From Apostichopus japonicus (lineage: Eukaryota > Echinodermata > Holothuroidea > Aspidochirotida > Stichopodidae), in assembly GCF_037975245.1 (NCBI RefSeq), contig NC_092583.1, positions 3,590,764 through 3,654,763 on the forward strand: a stretch of 64,000 nt of DNA, in the 5' to 3' direction. The notes under the pieces were generated by a model that did not search any database, was not told the origin of the DNA, and saw nothing but the letters and a program-made list of their open reading frames with translations. Made by a program: the position numbers and the translations under genes. Position 1 is the first letter of the stretch; each line of letters starts with the position of its first letter. Positions 47,147 to 57,883 of this stretch are shown piece by piece.

Positions 47147-48990
47147 ATGGTATAAAGTCTCAAATGTCATTTTCTCTCAACCTATAAATCAGATATGCAA
47201 ATTAATAGGAAAGACTGTTAATTGTATTGTATTTTTTCAGGGGATTCATCATTAATACGAAAAGCAATCTGGACATAAGTTTCTTTGAAATAGGTTAAAC
47301 CACGACAGTTAGACTTGCCTCGACTTCAAAGGCTCACAAAAGTCTTGGAATCATTTGTTAGAAATCTGCTACAATTTGAAGAGGACTTCATGGGATGGTG
47401 GGAAAGGGAGAGAAAGGAGGGAGGGAAGTAGGACGTTAGGAGACTGCACAAAGAAGTCATATTGACTTGAGTGGATTGACTTGAGCATGGCAATAACTCT
47501 GCAATTTCAGGTTTCATAACTGAATATTGTCTGTTTTTATACAATATTGATCAATAACTAGCCTACAGACTTTATTCCCTATATACAGTATATATATATA
47601 TTATCCAGTCATGAAATTTGACTATTTTTTTAATATCGTTTGGGTATCCATATCTGATCCATGGGCAGAACAAATATGGCAGCTTCATAATGAACCAGTT
47701 CTTAGTTCCGACTTGTAACAAGTTCTCCAGATTTAGGGATTTCACAAGTTAAGTATTCCTGTATATATATAGCATACAGCTCAAGTGCTGAAAATCGTAA
47801 GCTACCTGTAAGTCAAGGGAAGTGTCTTTGTTGAGAGGAATGAAAGTCATTTGTTTGTTTCAAAGATTGAATAAACACTTTTGGTGAACTTTCATATTTA
47901 CAGAGCACCAAGCTTTATAGCGATACAAACAGGTAGTTTGTTACGTTCATATTAACACATAAAAATAACTCTATAATAACATCGCTGGTGCTGTGGCCGA
48001 GTGGTTAAGGCGTCGGACTTTAGTTCTGATGGAGTCAATCCGCGCGGGTTCGAACCCTGCCAGCGCCAAAGCTCTTTTCCATTATATTATTGTACACAAC
48101 GAGTATAACAGAGAGCAAAAGGACAGGAGAGAAGGGAAAAACAGAAACTCCAAAAAAAGTAAATTGTTGGTCAAAATAAATGAAAGTTACAAATAATTAA
48201 GGCCTGATGTTTCAACAGTCTAAAAAACCAATCTTCTGTCCGATTAGAATGACAAACAATCACGAACAACAGTGTTGAAGAATAATTCAATATACTTTAC
48301 AATTTGCAGAGTAGGTGTAACAAGGATATCCAATGTACAGAGGTAAATGAGGGAGTTAAGTGATTATTTAACGATGATTAGGAAGGGGGATACAAAACAC
48401 ATATCACTGTGAATGGACAGAATCTAGGGAGGATTTAGGGACCATGCTCTGGGGAGCTATAATTTCACTTAGTAATCTATTCATTTCACAATGTTGCAAT
48501 TATGATGTCTGTCCATAAATTACAGTGTCTTAAGATGCAGCCTAAACTATGACAGTGACCAATATCCAGAAGTTTCACAGTTGAAGACCACATTTTGAAC
48601 TGGGTGGTACTTGTATATATATATAACTTGACATTTCTGACCCCATGCATTAGCTTTTCACACAACTTTGACGACCTTCGATCAATCTATGAGAACTAAT
48701 GTAGTTATATATTCATTTGGTTGCTCCTAACAAGTAAGTATGATGAGAACAAATTTGTTTCCCACAAGTACTATTTTTTACTTATTATTGTAATGCGCGT
48801 GCGGGCTATAATATTGGCAGTGGTGGCCAAGTGAACGATACCTACATGACTGGACGTTGAAACTTACAGTTTCATATAGAGCTGTTCAGAGCTTCCAGTT
48901 TCAGAGCCTACCTGCGTAGCCAACTTATTCTGAGCCTGTCATGCTGCCTAGCCAACTTTTTGTGATTCTGAGCCTGTCAAGGCTCTCACA
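47147..48990 (+). repeat. Array unit A: downstream part with tRNA
   Basis: Aligns with 56710-58590 and with 60720-62260, including the tRNA and its trailing sequence (AAAGCTCTTTTC, AATTGTTGGTCAAAATAAATG). Unit A lacks a recognisable terminal exon of the receptor gene. Confidence 0.9.
47987..48068 (+). tRNA. Leucine-type tRNA with UUA (ochre suppressor) anticodon
   Basis: Acceptor GGTGCTG/CAGCGCC pairs with one T-G wobble, the anticodon stem TCGGA/TCTGA has one G-T, the variable stem is GGA/TCC, and the T arm GCGGG/CCTGC is complete. The loop CTTTAGT gives anticodon UUA, and A73 is kept. A box and B box (GGTTCGAACCC) are intact, and a T4 terminator is at 48075-48078. It lies in array unit A. 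Confidence 0.87.
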
Positions 48991-49498
48991 AGCGCCCTCA
49001 CTTTGTAGGTACCTACATGACTATACTCCCTGGTGTGTGTTCCGTGCAAAAATAACACAATAAACAACCGAAATGTTCTTCCTAAAAACTGCAAGCACTC
49101 TACCCACACTACGATACTGTGTATTTGCAGGCTTGCAGGCAATGCAGTTCTTGTTTCCATTTGGATTTTCTTATTCTGGTTCAGTTTTTCGTTCACTTTA
49201 CATTAAAACATTTAGATTTTCATGGCATCAAATGACATGTTTACAATGGGCTATACATTTCCCAAGGATAAATGTTGTTGATACGGCATAAAGTTACAAA
49301 GAACAATGTTGTCGTGGATACAACTAAATACCCCAAATCAAATATGGATTTACATCTTTAATTTTATTTGAATCTATATGACAAAACATGATGATTCTCC
49401 ATTTGAAAGAATACTGTATTTTAATCCTACTCTTGAAAATGTGCTTATGAATTTATTATCTGTACACTTTGCCAAACTTAAAGGTTTAATTTAGAAAA

Positions 49499-49645
49499 AT
49501 GGCAGCAAACTCTATGAGCATCTCTGTCATCGAGAGAAACCTTATCTCCAGGATAGATTGGATCCACTTAGTGTTAAGGATTGTTTTCATTATAACCACT
49601 GCAGCTTTTTATAGCAAATCACATCTTAATGTTGTGGGGAGACAG
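49499..49645 (+). CDS. TNF-receptor-like gene, exon 1 (signal/anchor)
   Basis: ATG in a good context (GAAAAATGGC) opens a 49-codon exon that ends exactly at GACAG|GTAAGC, phase 0. The start MAANSMSISVIERNL is followed by a hydrophobic core (IHLVLRIVFIITTAAFY) suited to a signal peptide or signal anchor. An in-frame continuation past the donor is probably intron. The next exon in phase is at 51233. Earlier noncoding exons cannot be seen. I treat this as the first coding exon of a small secreted or membrane receptor. Confidence 0.55.
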
Positions 49646-49911
49646 GTAAGCGGGGAACGAAGCAAATTAACCATTATCATTACTTTGTATCATATTAAAT
49701 GTATTACTTTCAACAAGGTAATACATCTATTCAATTACCTTGAACTAATTAACAGCTTCCTGAGAATTGTTTATGAAAGCTAAGGTGATTAATTGTTTAA
49801 TTAGTTTATAGCTTTTAAATAAGTAAGCTTATTGACATAATATCTTAAAGAAACAAATAGAGATTCCTTTGATAATTTGTAATTGATTGTTTATTTATGT
49901 AACTATAAGTC

Positions 49912-49935
49912 TGTCTGTCTGTCTATCTATCTATA
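49912..49935 (+). repeat. (TCTG)n/(TCTA)n microsatellite
   Basis: Short tetranucleotide repeat in intron 1 of the receptor-like gene. Confidence 0.85.
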
Positions 49936-49983
49936 AATATTGAAATTTTTTATAGTTGAAAATCCAGAACATGAAAACACTCC

Positions 49984-50055
49984 AGCCTCCACCGGGATTC
50001 GAGCCCGGGCTTCCCACTTTATACGCTGACACTCTAAACATCTAGGCTATGGACG
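49984..50055 (-). mobile_element. tRNA-like sequence (SINE head or tRNA pseudogene)
   Basis: On the minus strand GCGTCCA at the start pairs with TGGAGGC at the end (6 of 7), and a T arm CCGGG/CCCGG surrounds CTCGAAT, giving a B box. An A-box-like TAGCCTAGATGTTTAGAG is present, but the D and anticodon stems pair poorly. A related fragment (AACCCGGGCTTCGATAC) is at 54412. It is likely a SINE or tRNA pseudogene in intron 1. Confidence 0.45.
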
Positions 50056-50081
50056 CTGATTGTATGTCCAGAGGTTCGAAA

Positions 50082-50430
50082 CCTGTAAAGTAGGTCATAA
50101 TTCCACTGTAGGCATTTGCTACCTGTATGGAACAATGCTAGTTCTGTTCTATTTTGCCTTTATACACTAGAGATGGTGCTAATCCACTCATGAATGAAAG
50201 TTAATAATAGACTTGTGACTCCCTTGGACTGTATTGTATAATATATGACAGTTACAATTAAAGTAGGTCATAATTCCACTGTTGGCATTTGCCACCTGTA
50301 TCGAACAATGCTAGTTCTGTTTTGGTGACATTTTGCCCTTTTTAGGTGGTGCTAATCAACTCATGCATGGACGCTAATTATAGACTTGTGACCCCTTGAA
50401 CTATACTGTATAATATATGTAAGGCTCCAT
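50082..50430 (+). repeat. Tandem repeat, two units of about 178 bp
   Basis: Two units begin AAGTAGGTCATAATTCCACTG and share GGCATTTGCYACCTGTAT and TAGACTTGTGAC. A third partial match is downstream of the tRNA at 42307-42355. Confidence 0.85.
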
Positions 50431-50727
50431 GACCTCGCATGGACTGACAAAGAGTGAACAGAATGAGGAAATCTTGCAATTTCCATATATGTACATTCTT
50501 TACATGTTTTTAAAGATGATGCAATATCATTATCAGAAAAAAATAAAGAGTAGCTAAATGGTATCAGATTGGGTTAAGGGATAATTAGGTTAACGCCATA
50601 CAGAAGGGGGTGCTATTCTTGAGTTAAGTTAACAAAATTATCAAAAAGAAAAACTGGATGTTATTTGTAAATGTGCAACACATACTTGACATATCACACC
50701 TCAGCTTGCTTCAAAATTCACATTAAG

Positions 50728-50747
50728 GGGGGGGGGGGGGGGGGGGA
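50728..50747 (+). repeat. Poly-G run
   Basis: About 20 consecutive G in intron 1. Confidence 0.95.
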
Positions 50748-51232
50748 AGCATATAAGCTTCAATCGAACTTCAATCGAAGATCATAGACGAACAAATGGT
50801 GCATAGGAAAAGGAAATGTCAGAATTTTACCGGGGAAATTTATTTATTTTATATCATTATCAAACAAATATGTGAGTGAATAATTGAAAATTGACTGGGA
50901 AATGTTAGAAGAGAGCAAAGACCTTTATGGCTAGAATGGTATTATAAGCCAATTCACTCAACCAACTTGAAGCTATCCAACCCCTTAGTTGGTGGCGATC
51001 TATACTGTATAACCAATTATTTGTTGGGGGCAACAGTCAGAAACCACAGTATACCTTGCATACCATGAAACCAGGAATCATGCACGCCCCTGGCCTGTTT
51101 TCATTCGATACGGCCCAGAAGGTGGCAGAAAAGGGATTTCATGAGAAATTTGTCTGTTTTATACACTAAAAAAAGAGTAAGTTTTGATTAACAGAAAACT
51201 GGAAATGAATGCTGGTTTTGTTATTCCTGCAG

Positions 51233-51344
51233 GTCCCTGACGTGTCTTTCTTCAAACACTGTCACCAAACTGTGTACCAGCAATATGTCACAAGATGTAC
51301 AGTATGTCAGTTGTTTGCAGAGCTTGAACTGGATAATTCAGCAG
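51233..51344 (+). CDS. TNF-receptor-like gene, exon 2 (cysteine-rich half-domain)
   Basis: A strong acceptor (TTTTGTTATTCCTGCAG) and donor (GCAG|GTAAGC) bound a 112-base exon, phase 0 in and phase 1 out. It encodes VPDVSFFKH, then C-HQTVYQQYVTR-C-TV-C, then an acidic segment ending DNSA. The spacing C-x11-C-x2-C with a tyrosine four residues after the first cysteine resembles the first half of single-domain TNF receptors such as BCMA, TACI and Fn14 (C-x12-C-x2-C). The other cysteines of a full domain would need a further exon that I did not find. Both splice phases fit the neighbours at 49499 and 55862. Confidence 0.55.
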
Positions 51345-51430
51345 GTAAGCGACATAAGTGTTGTACAGATAAAACAAACAAATTTTCAATTCTGATTGAA
51401 CTGGGGAAATTTAGTTCTGATTGTAACAAA

Positions 51431-51783
51431 CAGTGGCGTAGGAAGGTACTTTTGAGTGGGGGGGGACTGAAGACTGATGGCCGGCCTGGGGGAGGGGTCT
51501 AAGGGGAGGGGGTGTCCCCCTACCCTTTGGAATTTTTGGCATTTCCAGGTAGCCTCAGATGCAATTTGGTGCAATATAGCACACTTCAACACCCACTCCA
51601 TTTTGTAAACTTAATTTTGTATTTTCACCAGGCCTTAGATGCAATTTGGTGCTCCAAATGAGATTTTTTTTCTCATTTGGAAAAAGGGGTTTTCTGACTT
51701 GCGAAGCGGGGGGCGGAATGATACTTCCGCCCCTCCACATTTTTCACTGGGGGGCTGGCGCCCCCCCGGTTCCTACGCCCTTG
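51431..51783 (+). mobile_element. hAT-type MITE, 353 bp, family 2, with empty site nearby
   Basis: Starts CAGTGGCGTAGGAA and ends TTCCTACGCCCTTG. GTAACAAA flanks it exactly on both sides (51423-51430 and 51784-51791). At 45254-45268 the paralogous sequence reads TGTAACAAAGCAGCT with a single copy, proving the borders. The interior shares G-rich and GATGCAATTTGGTGC words with 8100 and 25827. Confidence 0.92.
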
Positions 51784-51840
51784 GTAACAAAGCAGCTGTT
51801 ATAATGCAATTGTAAAAATATGTTTTCAGTTGCTGGTTTA

Positions 51841-52048
51841 TAATAATAATAATAATTATAAATGAGACTTATATAGTGCCAAATCAGTAGACAAAAGTCA
51901 CTGCTCAAGGCACTTTACAGAGAAAGCAGATTAATTTACAAAAGAACAAGTGGAAAGAAGGGTCTTAATTAGACTTTTGAATGTAGAAAGTTTACAGCAA
52001 GTTTGAATGTGATCTGGTAACGTGTTCCAGAGATAAGAGCCCGAGTAT
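51841..52048 (+). mobile_element. AAT-tailed dispersed element, inserted in intron 2
   Basis: Same family as 12600-12818. The paralogous segment near 45318 runs from GATTTATAATCATTAACACC without it. Confidence 0.75.
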
Positions 52049-52255
52049 AATTATTAACACAGTAAAATTTAATACCACTGTGCACCTTTGTGTTGAGTTT
52101 GCCACAGTGCTGTGTACCTGGCCGTAAAGTACCTGGCCGTTTCAGGAGAGTAGGAATTATAGTCCCAGCTGAAAGCAAAATTAGACTGGGTCTAAATTTC
52201 CAACCACAGCAGTAGCAAGATAAAAAATCAAAACTACGGCGTGAAATGGTTCCCT

Positions 52256-52500
52256 AAAGGTAATGAGGGCGGTATTGCAGAACTTAGCATGCATAGTCAC
52301 GAAATGCGTGACCTGATTATTTCACTTTGGCTTCGGCTTTGAGTACTACGTTTTCTGTGTGTTTGCCGCATCGGACGAATCTAAACCGTCATAGTAATTA
52401 CTGACTTTTCGATCCGCGTTACTGTCATTACCGACTTTGCAATCCGCGGTCCCCTTTACAATTTTGCAAGGTGGTTAAGACTGATGCCATGGTTTTCTCT
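52256..52500 (+). repeat. Dispersed repeat, copy 2 (also at 19020)
   Basis: Matches 19020-19275. It stops just before the polypyrimidine tract of the candidate exon at 52506. Confidence 0.75.
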
Positions 52501-52505
52501 TTCAG

Positions 52506-52879
52506 GCAACCAAAGTGATACAGTCAAAAATTGGAAATGAAAAAATCAATCATTATCCATTTTGTGAGAATAATTATTGCAAGATTTCCCTCATTGCTTT
52601 AATTATATACTATTGCTCTGTGATAATTGTTACAGCTTTGCACCTCACATTCCTGCATGGTGTTTGGAATCTCTTCAGTTATGAAAGCCATTTCAGATGG
52701 GAAAACCTTAGATTGCTCTTGAATGAAAAACCCACCTTACTACAACACAACCATGGATCGAACCCAAAGCGCCAGATTCCTGTAATAGCCTCATCCTTCA
52801 AATGCCACCTGCAGGGTCGTTCCTGCGGCACATATACCTTATATCACTTTTTCTTGAAAAATCTTCTGTGCACCTCTAT
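52506..52879 (+). CDS. Possible alternative exon within the receptor-like gene
   Basis: A strong acceptor (GGTTTTCTCTTTCAG) and a donor (CTCTAT|GTAAGT) frame 374 bases. Entered in phase 0 it is open throughout, with a hydrophobic segment (ISLIALIIYYCSVIIVTALH). Entered in phase 1, as exon 2 would do, it gives only GNQSDTVKNWK and a stop, which would make a soluble product without the membrane segment. Open frames of this length are expected once or twice by chance here, so this is weak. Confidence 0.2.
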
Positions 52880-53599
52880 GTAAGTTTTGCAACTGGTTAA
52901 ACTGTACAGTCAGTCTATTAACAAAATTTTCTATGCAGAGCACTTCCTCAAATATGTTATGTTTATCAATTGAGATTAGAGCAGTTGTATTTTGATACCA
53001 TAGTATATATGCGGGTTATAAGGGTTTTTCGTCAACTTTGAACTTGGCACATTATGCACAATACATTGAATGTCTATATGCAAGGATGGATAAAACGCCC
53101 TACAGTCATACTAAATGCTGCATGCAGTGTGGAAATTTGGTAGCCTACTGTATATATTCATTTGCATTATAAGTATAGCATACACCAATGTCCCCAGTGA
53201 CTTATCTATTACAAGTCTATTTTAGAAGTTTCTCACTTGTTACAAGCTATCCACCACTATAGGTATTTATGGTAAATTGCAAATCTAGCAAATTGCAAGC
53301 TAAAATTTGGAGCCACCAAGATTACTGATGAGTGACTATATGTTGAGCATTTAGTCTTCACATGGAAGGAGGACGATACAGTGTAGCCAAAAGAATAGGC
53401 GACAAAATAGCTAAAAGAAAGGAACCCGATACAACGTTTATCAAAGAATTGGATAGTTTATGGTGACCCTACCTTTCTAATCCTTTATCATGGTTTACTC
53501 CTGATATACCTTTACATACATATCATATACCCCCTCCCCTCTCTCTGCCAGAACAGAAACTTCTTCTCAGGTTTCAAAGTCAATCATATGTCAATAGGG

Positions 53600-54090
53600 A
53601 AAATTAACATGGATTTTAGAAGGGAGTTTTAGAACCCAAGGATTAGAGAAGGAGGTTTTTTATAGTAAAGGTTAATTGTTGTTACAATATTTCTTTTGAA
53701 ATTTATGACATACATAAAGATGAGTGGGGTGGGGGATGGGGTGTGAGGGGGGGTGGGGGAAGAACAGCATTATCAGCCTTAACCAGTTTGGAGTGAGAAA
53801 TATATACCTGGGTAAAGGCAGATCCTGTCAGTGTTAAGGTAATTGGGGAAGGGTGGGGGGGTGGCAGGGGGTTTCTTTGAAATATTGACATGATGGCCTA
53901 AATATTGTGCTTGGTAAATTTGATAAAGAGGGTAATTATAGATAAGTTATTTCTATTTTAGATTTAAACTTTAAATCTCGATTTACCTTACCACACCAGG
54001 ACTCGAGAACGCCAGTTGACACTTTCAATTTAGGTAAAGCAAATATTGAAAGTTTTCATACAATGCCAAGATATATTTGTACATTTAGAG
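53600..54090 (+). repeat. Segmental duplicate of 46620-47100
   Basis: Part of the last intron of the receptor-like gene. See the entry at 46620 for shared words. Confidence 0.85.
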
Positions 54091-54564
54091 TCATATATTA
54101 TGTGTTCCATGGTGAGAATGTCACGGATTGCTTTAAACGGTTTATGGACTGAATTAACAGGTCAGAGGTATAATTTGCTTAGGGACTTGTTGTCATGTAA
54201 GTGAGAGGAAACTTAGTCGTCTTCTCCTTATATATATGTAAAGATAAACTATTTATTATTAAACTGACATTCCCAGGTGATATTTATTGTTATTGTTAAA
54301 TTTATGTACAATTTTATACTTTGAAACCAGTTTCATTATTTTGTTCTAACATATTTCTTGACTGTTTCGGGTGTTATGTGGTTGGAAGCTAAATTACCAC
54401 AGTAGGAGTCTAACCCGGGCTTCGATACTTCTAGTGTTCAGTTAGAGGTGACATGCTGCATGGGAAAATGACCAAAAACTTGGCTCTATTTTATGCAAAC
54501 GTTACATAACTGCAGGTTCAATGATATATTTATTTAACCATTTAAATATTATTTTTTATTTCAG

Positions 54565-54665
54565 ACTTCACCAGCTCTCTGTTGACCTGAGATGACCTGG
54601 GCCTCCAGACAGGAATTCTTCGAATCACTAGAAGGTGGATCCACATACCAAGTATAGAGTTTTTA
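54565..54665 (+). repeat. Fragment of the 37060/38520 repeat family
   Basis: Shares CTCTGTTGACCTGAGATGACC-like and GGATCCACATACCAAGTATAG-like words with the copies at 37060 and 38520. Confidence 0.5.
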
Positions 54666-54760
54666 TTCCTTCTCTGAAACCCTGAGGCTGGCGATGTCGG
54701 TGATATTTTGGCGGATGCACTCGCAAAAACAGAGTGGCACTAAACTCACAAAATGAACAC

Positions 54761-55119
54761 CAGGGGTTCCCTAACTTGGGTGCATGAACCCCCAGGGGGT
54801 GCGCGAGTCAATCCCAGGGGGTTCGTGAGACGTTTCTGAAAGTCTAAACTAGAGTACTTTTGTTGATCTATCATCTGATGTCATATAATTTAGTAATGTA
54901 CAAAAGTCGTACCTATCGACAAACTCATTTCCCATTCAATACGCATATGTTGCCACAGTAGTACGGTACCGTGCATGTGATACTTGATCTTTTACGAAGC
55001 ACTGTTATGCGTATAATAGTATAATAATGACTCAGATCGTGTCTCGAAAAGTTGGGGCTTCGTAGGCAACTCTGACATCCACAGGGGGTTCATGGGGGGA
55101 TAAAGTTAGGGAAACCCAG
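54761..55119 (+). mobile_element. hAT-type MITE, 359 bp, family 4
   Basis: Starts CAGGGGTTCCCTAACTT and ends AAGTTAGGGAAACCCAG, a clear terminal inverted repeat of hAT type. The 8-bp flanks (ATGAACAC and GTATATAC) agree at only half the positions, so the insertion is old or one end is misplaced by a base or two. Confidence 0.75.
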
Positions 55120-55403
55120 GTATATACACTCATACACAGGTTAATTAATGGATAACACAGCATTTTGTACAACTTGGTATATAGGTTGATTAGGTTTGTG
55201 TATAAGAGCCTAACATCAGACCTGTCATGGACAGCTTGAAAAACACTCCAGTAATTGCATAAAAATTGATAAGAGCATATATGCATTTGATTAAATTTTT
55301 TTCACCTCTACCAAAACAATAACAAAGAATGTGACAACTTCTTTTCTGATTTGAAATTTTCATTCACTCCATCTCTGCGAGTAGGCCAAAATTTGGGCTA
55401 AAG

Positions 55404-55811
55404 CAGGGTTGTCCAACCTACGGCCTGCGGGCCACAGTCCGGCCCGCCGCAGGGTTGCGTCCGGCCCGTCAGAGATGCTCTACGGTGAGAAATTTTAGTG
55501 AGCAGATTTATTGATAACAATTTGAAGCTATATAATCAATCATTAGAACCTTCTGGGTCCAAAAAACTGCATACAGGTCAGTTTGTGTGACACTCTCAGC
55601 GGACGGGGGGGGGGGGGGGGCGGCTGGACTTTATTCATCTGTTTTATCAGGAAGGAAAATAAATCAGTGCGCTCCGCGCGCAGTGCTCACATTTTGTTGC
55701 CCTGGGCTTCGGGCAAAATATCGGAAAATCGAGCGTAGGGTTCCTGCGGCCCCCTCCTTCATCATAATCATTCCATGTGGCCCTCCTCTGCAAAAGGTTG
55801 GACAACCCCTG
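55404..55811 (+). mobile_element. hAT-type MITE, 408 bp, family 3, perfect target duplication
   Basis: Starts CAGGGTTGTCCAACCTACGG and ends AAAAGGTTGGACAACCCCTG. GGCTAAAG stands on both sides (55396-55403 and 55812-55819). The element lies in the last intron, about 50 bases before the acceptor of the terminal exon. A second member is at 59237. Confidence 0.93.
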
Positions 55812-55861
55812 GGCTAAAGAGTACATAATCGTGATTGTATGATCTTCTATTTACCAAACAG

Positions 55862-56076
55862 CAGTACTGAAAGAAGATTATATGCCGTATAATAAGGCTC
55901 CAACCGAGGGTTCCAACTGTTGGAGAATAATCTTGCGCTTGCATGAAAACCTCTCTGAATTACTGTCAAATAAACACATTGCAACTTTTGCCTTTATAAT
56001 GCTTGTGACAATTATTTGTGCATATTTTTTCGTAACAACGCTAAAACAGAAAGATAGCAATTTGGTGGCTGTATGA
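55862..56076 (+). CDS. TNF-receptor-like gene, terminal exon (transmembrane)
   Basis: The acceptor TCTTCTATTTACCAAACAG is followed by two bases completing a codon (phase 1, matching exon 2) and 70 codons to TGA at 56074-56076. It encodes an ectodomain end (VLKEDYMPYNKAPTEGSNC), a helix-like ELLSNKH region, a clear membrane segment (FAFIMLVTIICAYFFVTTL) and a short tail (KQKDSNLVAV). With exons 1 and 2 it would give a protein of roughly 157 residues: signal, cysteine motif, membrane span. A poly(A) signal AATAAA is at 56421. The tail has no visible death domain or TRAF motif. The frame is disrupted in the copy at 59040. Confidence 0.55.
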
Positions 56077-57547
56077 CATCATGTACCACTACATGAGTGA
56101 TTGGGAAGCAATTTAGAAACTTCATCAAATTTCATGACATTTTGTAAATATTGTACGACTTTACCACAGAGGATAAGTTTTACTGATTAAAAACAAACAT
56201 GATTTCAAAATTTAAGCACTTCTGAAATATCTGCTCTAATAATAATATCTGCTTTTTACTCTGTTTAAAAGTCTTCATTAAATTTTTATCTATTGTGAAG
56301 TCTTGGAAACTACAAATGGAGTGATACTAATATTCAGCTGCATGTTAAAAGAATTTTTTGTCCAAACCTGGTCAACTTTCAGGATTTATCAAAACTTAAA
56401 ACCTGAAAATATGAAAATGGAATAAACAAATTGATGTAAAGGTGAGTTATTAAAACTCTCAGTCGTATACAGACTTAACTTGCTGGCTGAATTTTAAGCA
56501 CCCGATAATTCTCTTCAATTAGTTTATGACTTTCGTTCTCAAGTGCTCTGGATATAACTAAGTCACAGATATTTAACAGGGACACTTCATTCGTGTTTAG
56601 GGTAATATGGTCCGAAGCTGTAATGGTTATAAGCAATACAGGAGCTATGGAAATAGTTTGGGCTCTCTGGACAAAAGTGAATCTGTGACATCAAAACCAA
56701 ATTTCGTAGTTTGTGGTATAAAGTCCAAAATGTCATTTTTCTTTCAACCTATAAATCAGATATGCTTTTAATAGGAAAGACTGTTTTGTATTTTTTGGAT
56801 GATTTATCATTAATACAAAAAGCGATCTGGACTTCATTTGATTTGAAATACTGTAGGTTAATCATGTCAGTGATACTTGGAAACATTTGTCAGAAATCTG
56901 CTACAATTTGAAGAGGATATCAGGGATGGTGGGAAAGGGAGAGAAAGGTGGGAGGGGAGGAGGGGTTGGGACGGTCTGGGGACTAGGGGTTGGGACAGTC
57001 TGGGGACTGCACAAAGTAGTCATATGGGTGGAATTTATTGAACTTGAGCTTGGCTAGAACTTTGCCATTTCAGATTTTATAAGTGGATATTGTCTGTGAC
57101 CTAGTCTGAATGGAATTCATACAATGCTGATCTATAACTAGATATATAGACAATATTCCATTTATATATATTTTCCAGCCGTCAAACTTGACAATGTTTA
57201 AATGTAGCTTGCATATCCATATCTCATCCATGGTGCAGAACAAATATGGTACCTTCATTATGAACCATATTAGTTCCTATTTAAAAAGTACTCCTGATTT
57301 TGGGGTTTTCCAAGTTAGGTATTTATACATGCATGACCTTCATAATAAACTGTAATACATACATTCTGAATATGTATATATGCGATACTCCTAGTTATAA
57401 AAAGTGGGGATTTCCGGGTACGTTTACAACTCTGCACTGGTTGTATAATGGCTTACAAACGTTGTATTGAATTCATAATGGCATGTAAGAGGAAGTACAA
57501 GGAAGTAAACATAAATACATAAAAAAATAACTATGATACCGCTGCAC

Positions 57548-57629
57548 GGTGCTGTGGCCGAGTGGTTAAGGCGTCGGACTTTAGTTCCGATGGATTTAAT
57601 CCGCGCGGGTTCGATCCCTGCCAGCGCCA
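57548..57629 (+). tRNA. Leucine-type tRNA with UUA (ochre suppressor) anticodon
   Basis: Acceptor GGTGCTG/CAGCGCC with one wobble, anticodon stem TCGGA/TCCGA perfect, variable stem GGA/TCC, and T arm GCGGG/CCTGC around TTCGATC. The loop CTTTAGT gives UUA, with A73. Internal promoter boxes are intact and a TTTT terminator follows in AAAGCTCTTTTCC. It has the most regular fold among the three close copies. Confidence 0.88.
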
Positions 57630-57858
57630 AAGCTCTTTTCCATTATATTATTGTACACAACACAGAGAGCAAAAGGAAAGGAGAGAAGGAAAAAACAAAA
57701 ACTCCAAAAAGTAAATTGTTGGTCAAAATAAATGAAAGTTACAAATAATTAAGGCCTGATGTTTCAACAGTCTCAAAAAACAATCTTCATTCAATCAAAA
57801 AAAAATCAATCTGATTAAAACGAGACACAATCACGAACAACAGAGTTGCAAGACGAAT

Positions 57859-57883
57859 TCCATATATATATATATATATATAC
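57859..57883. repeat. (AT)n microsatellite in unit B
   Basis: Present in unit B only; units A and C have short non-repetitive sequence at the same place. Confidence 0.85.

Larger units (their letters stand above)
51345..52200 (+). repeat. Intron segment paralogous to 45196-45560
   Basis: Intron 2 of the receptor-like gene. The equivalent DNA upstream at 45196 lacks the two insertions found here, giving an internal empty-site control. Confidence 0.85.

Noticed and set aside
47993-48196. Open frames starting inside the tRNA genes (also 57533-57748 and minus-strand 57424-57630)
   Set aside because: They are translations of tRNA sequence and its flank. Their similarity to one another only reflects the tRNA duplication.
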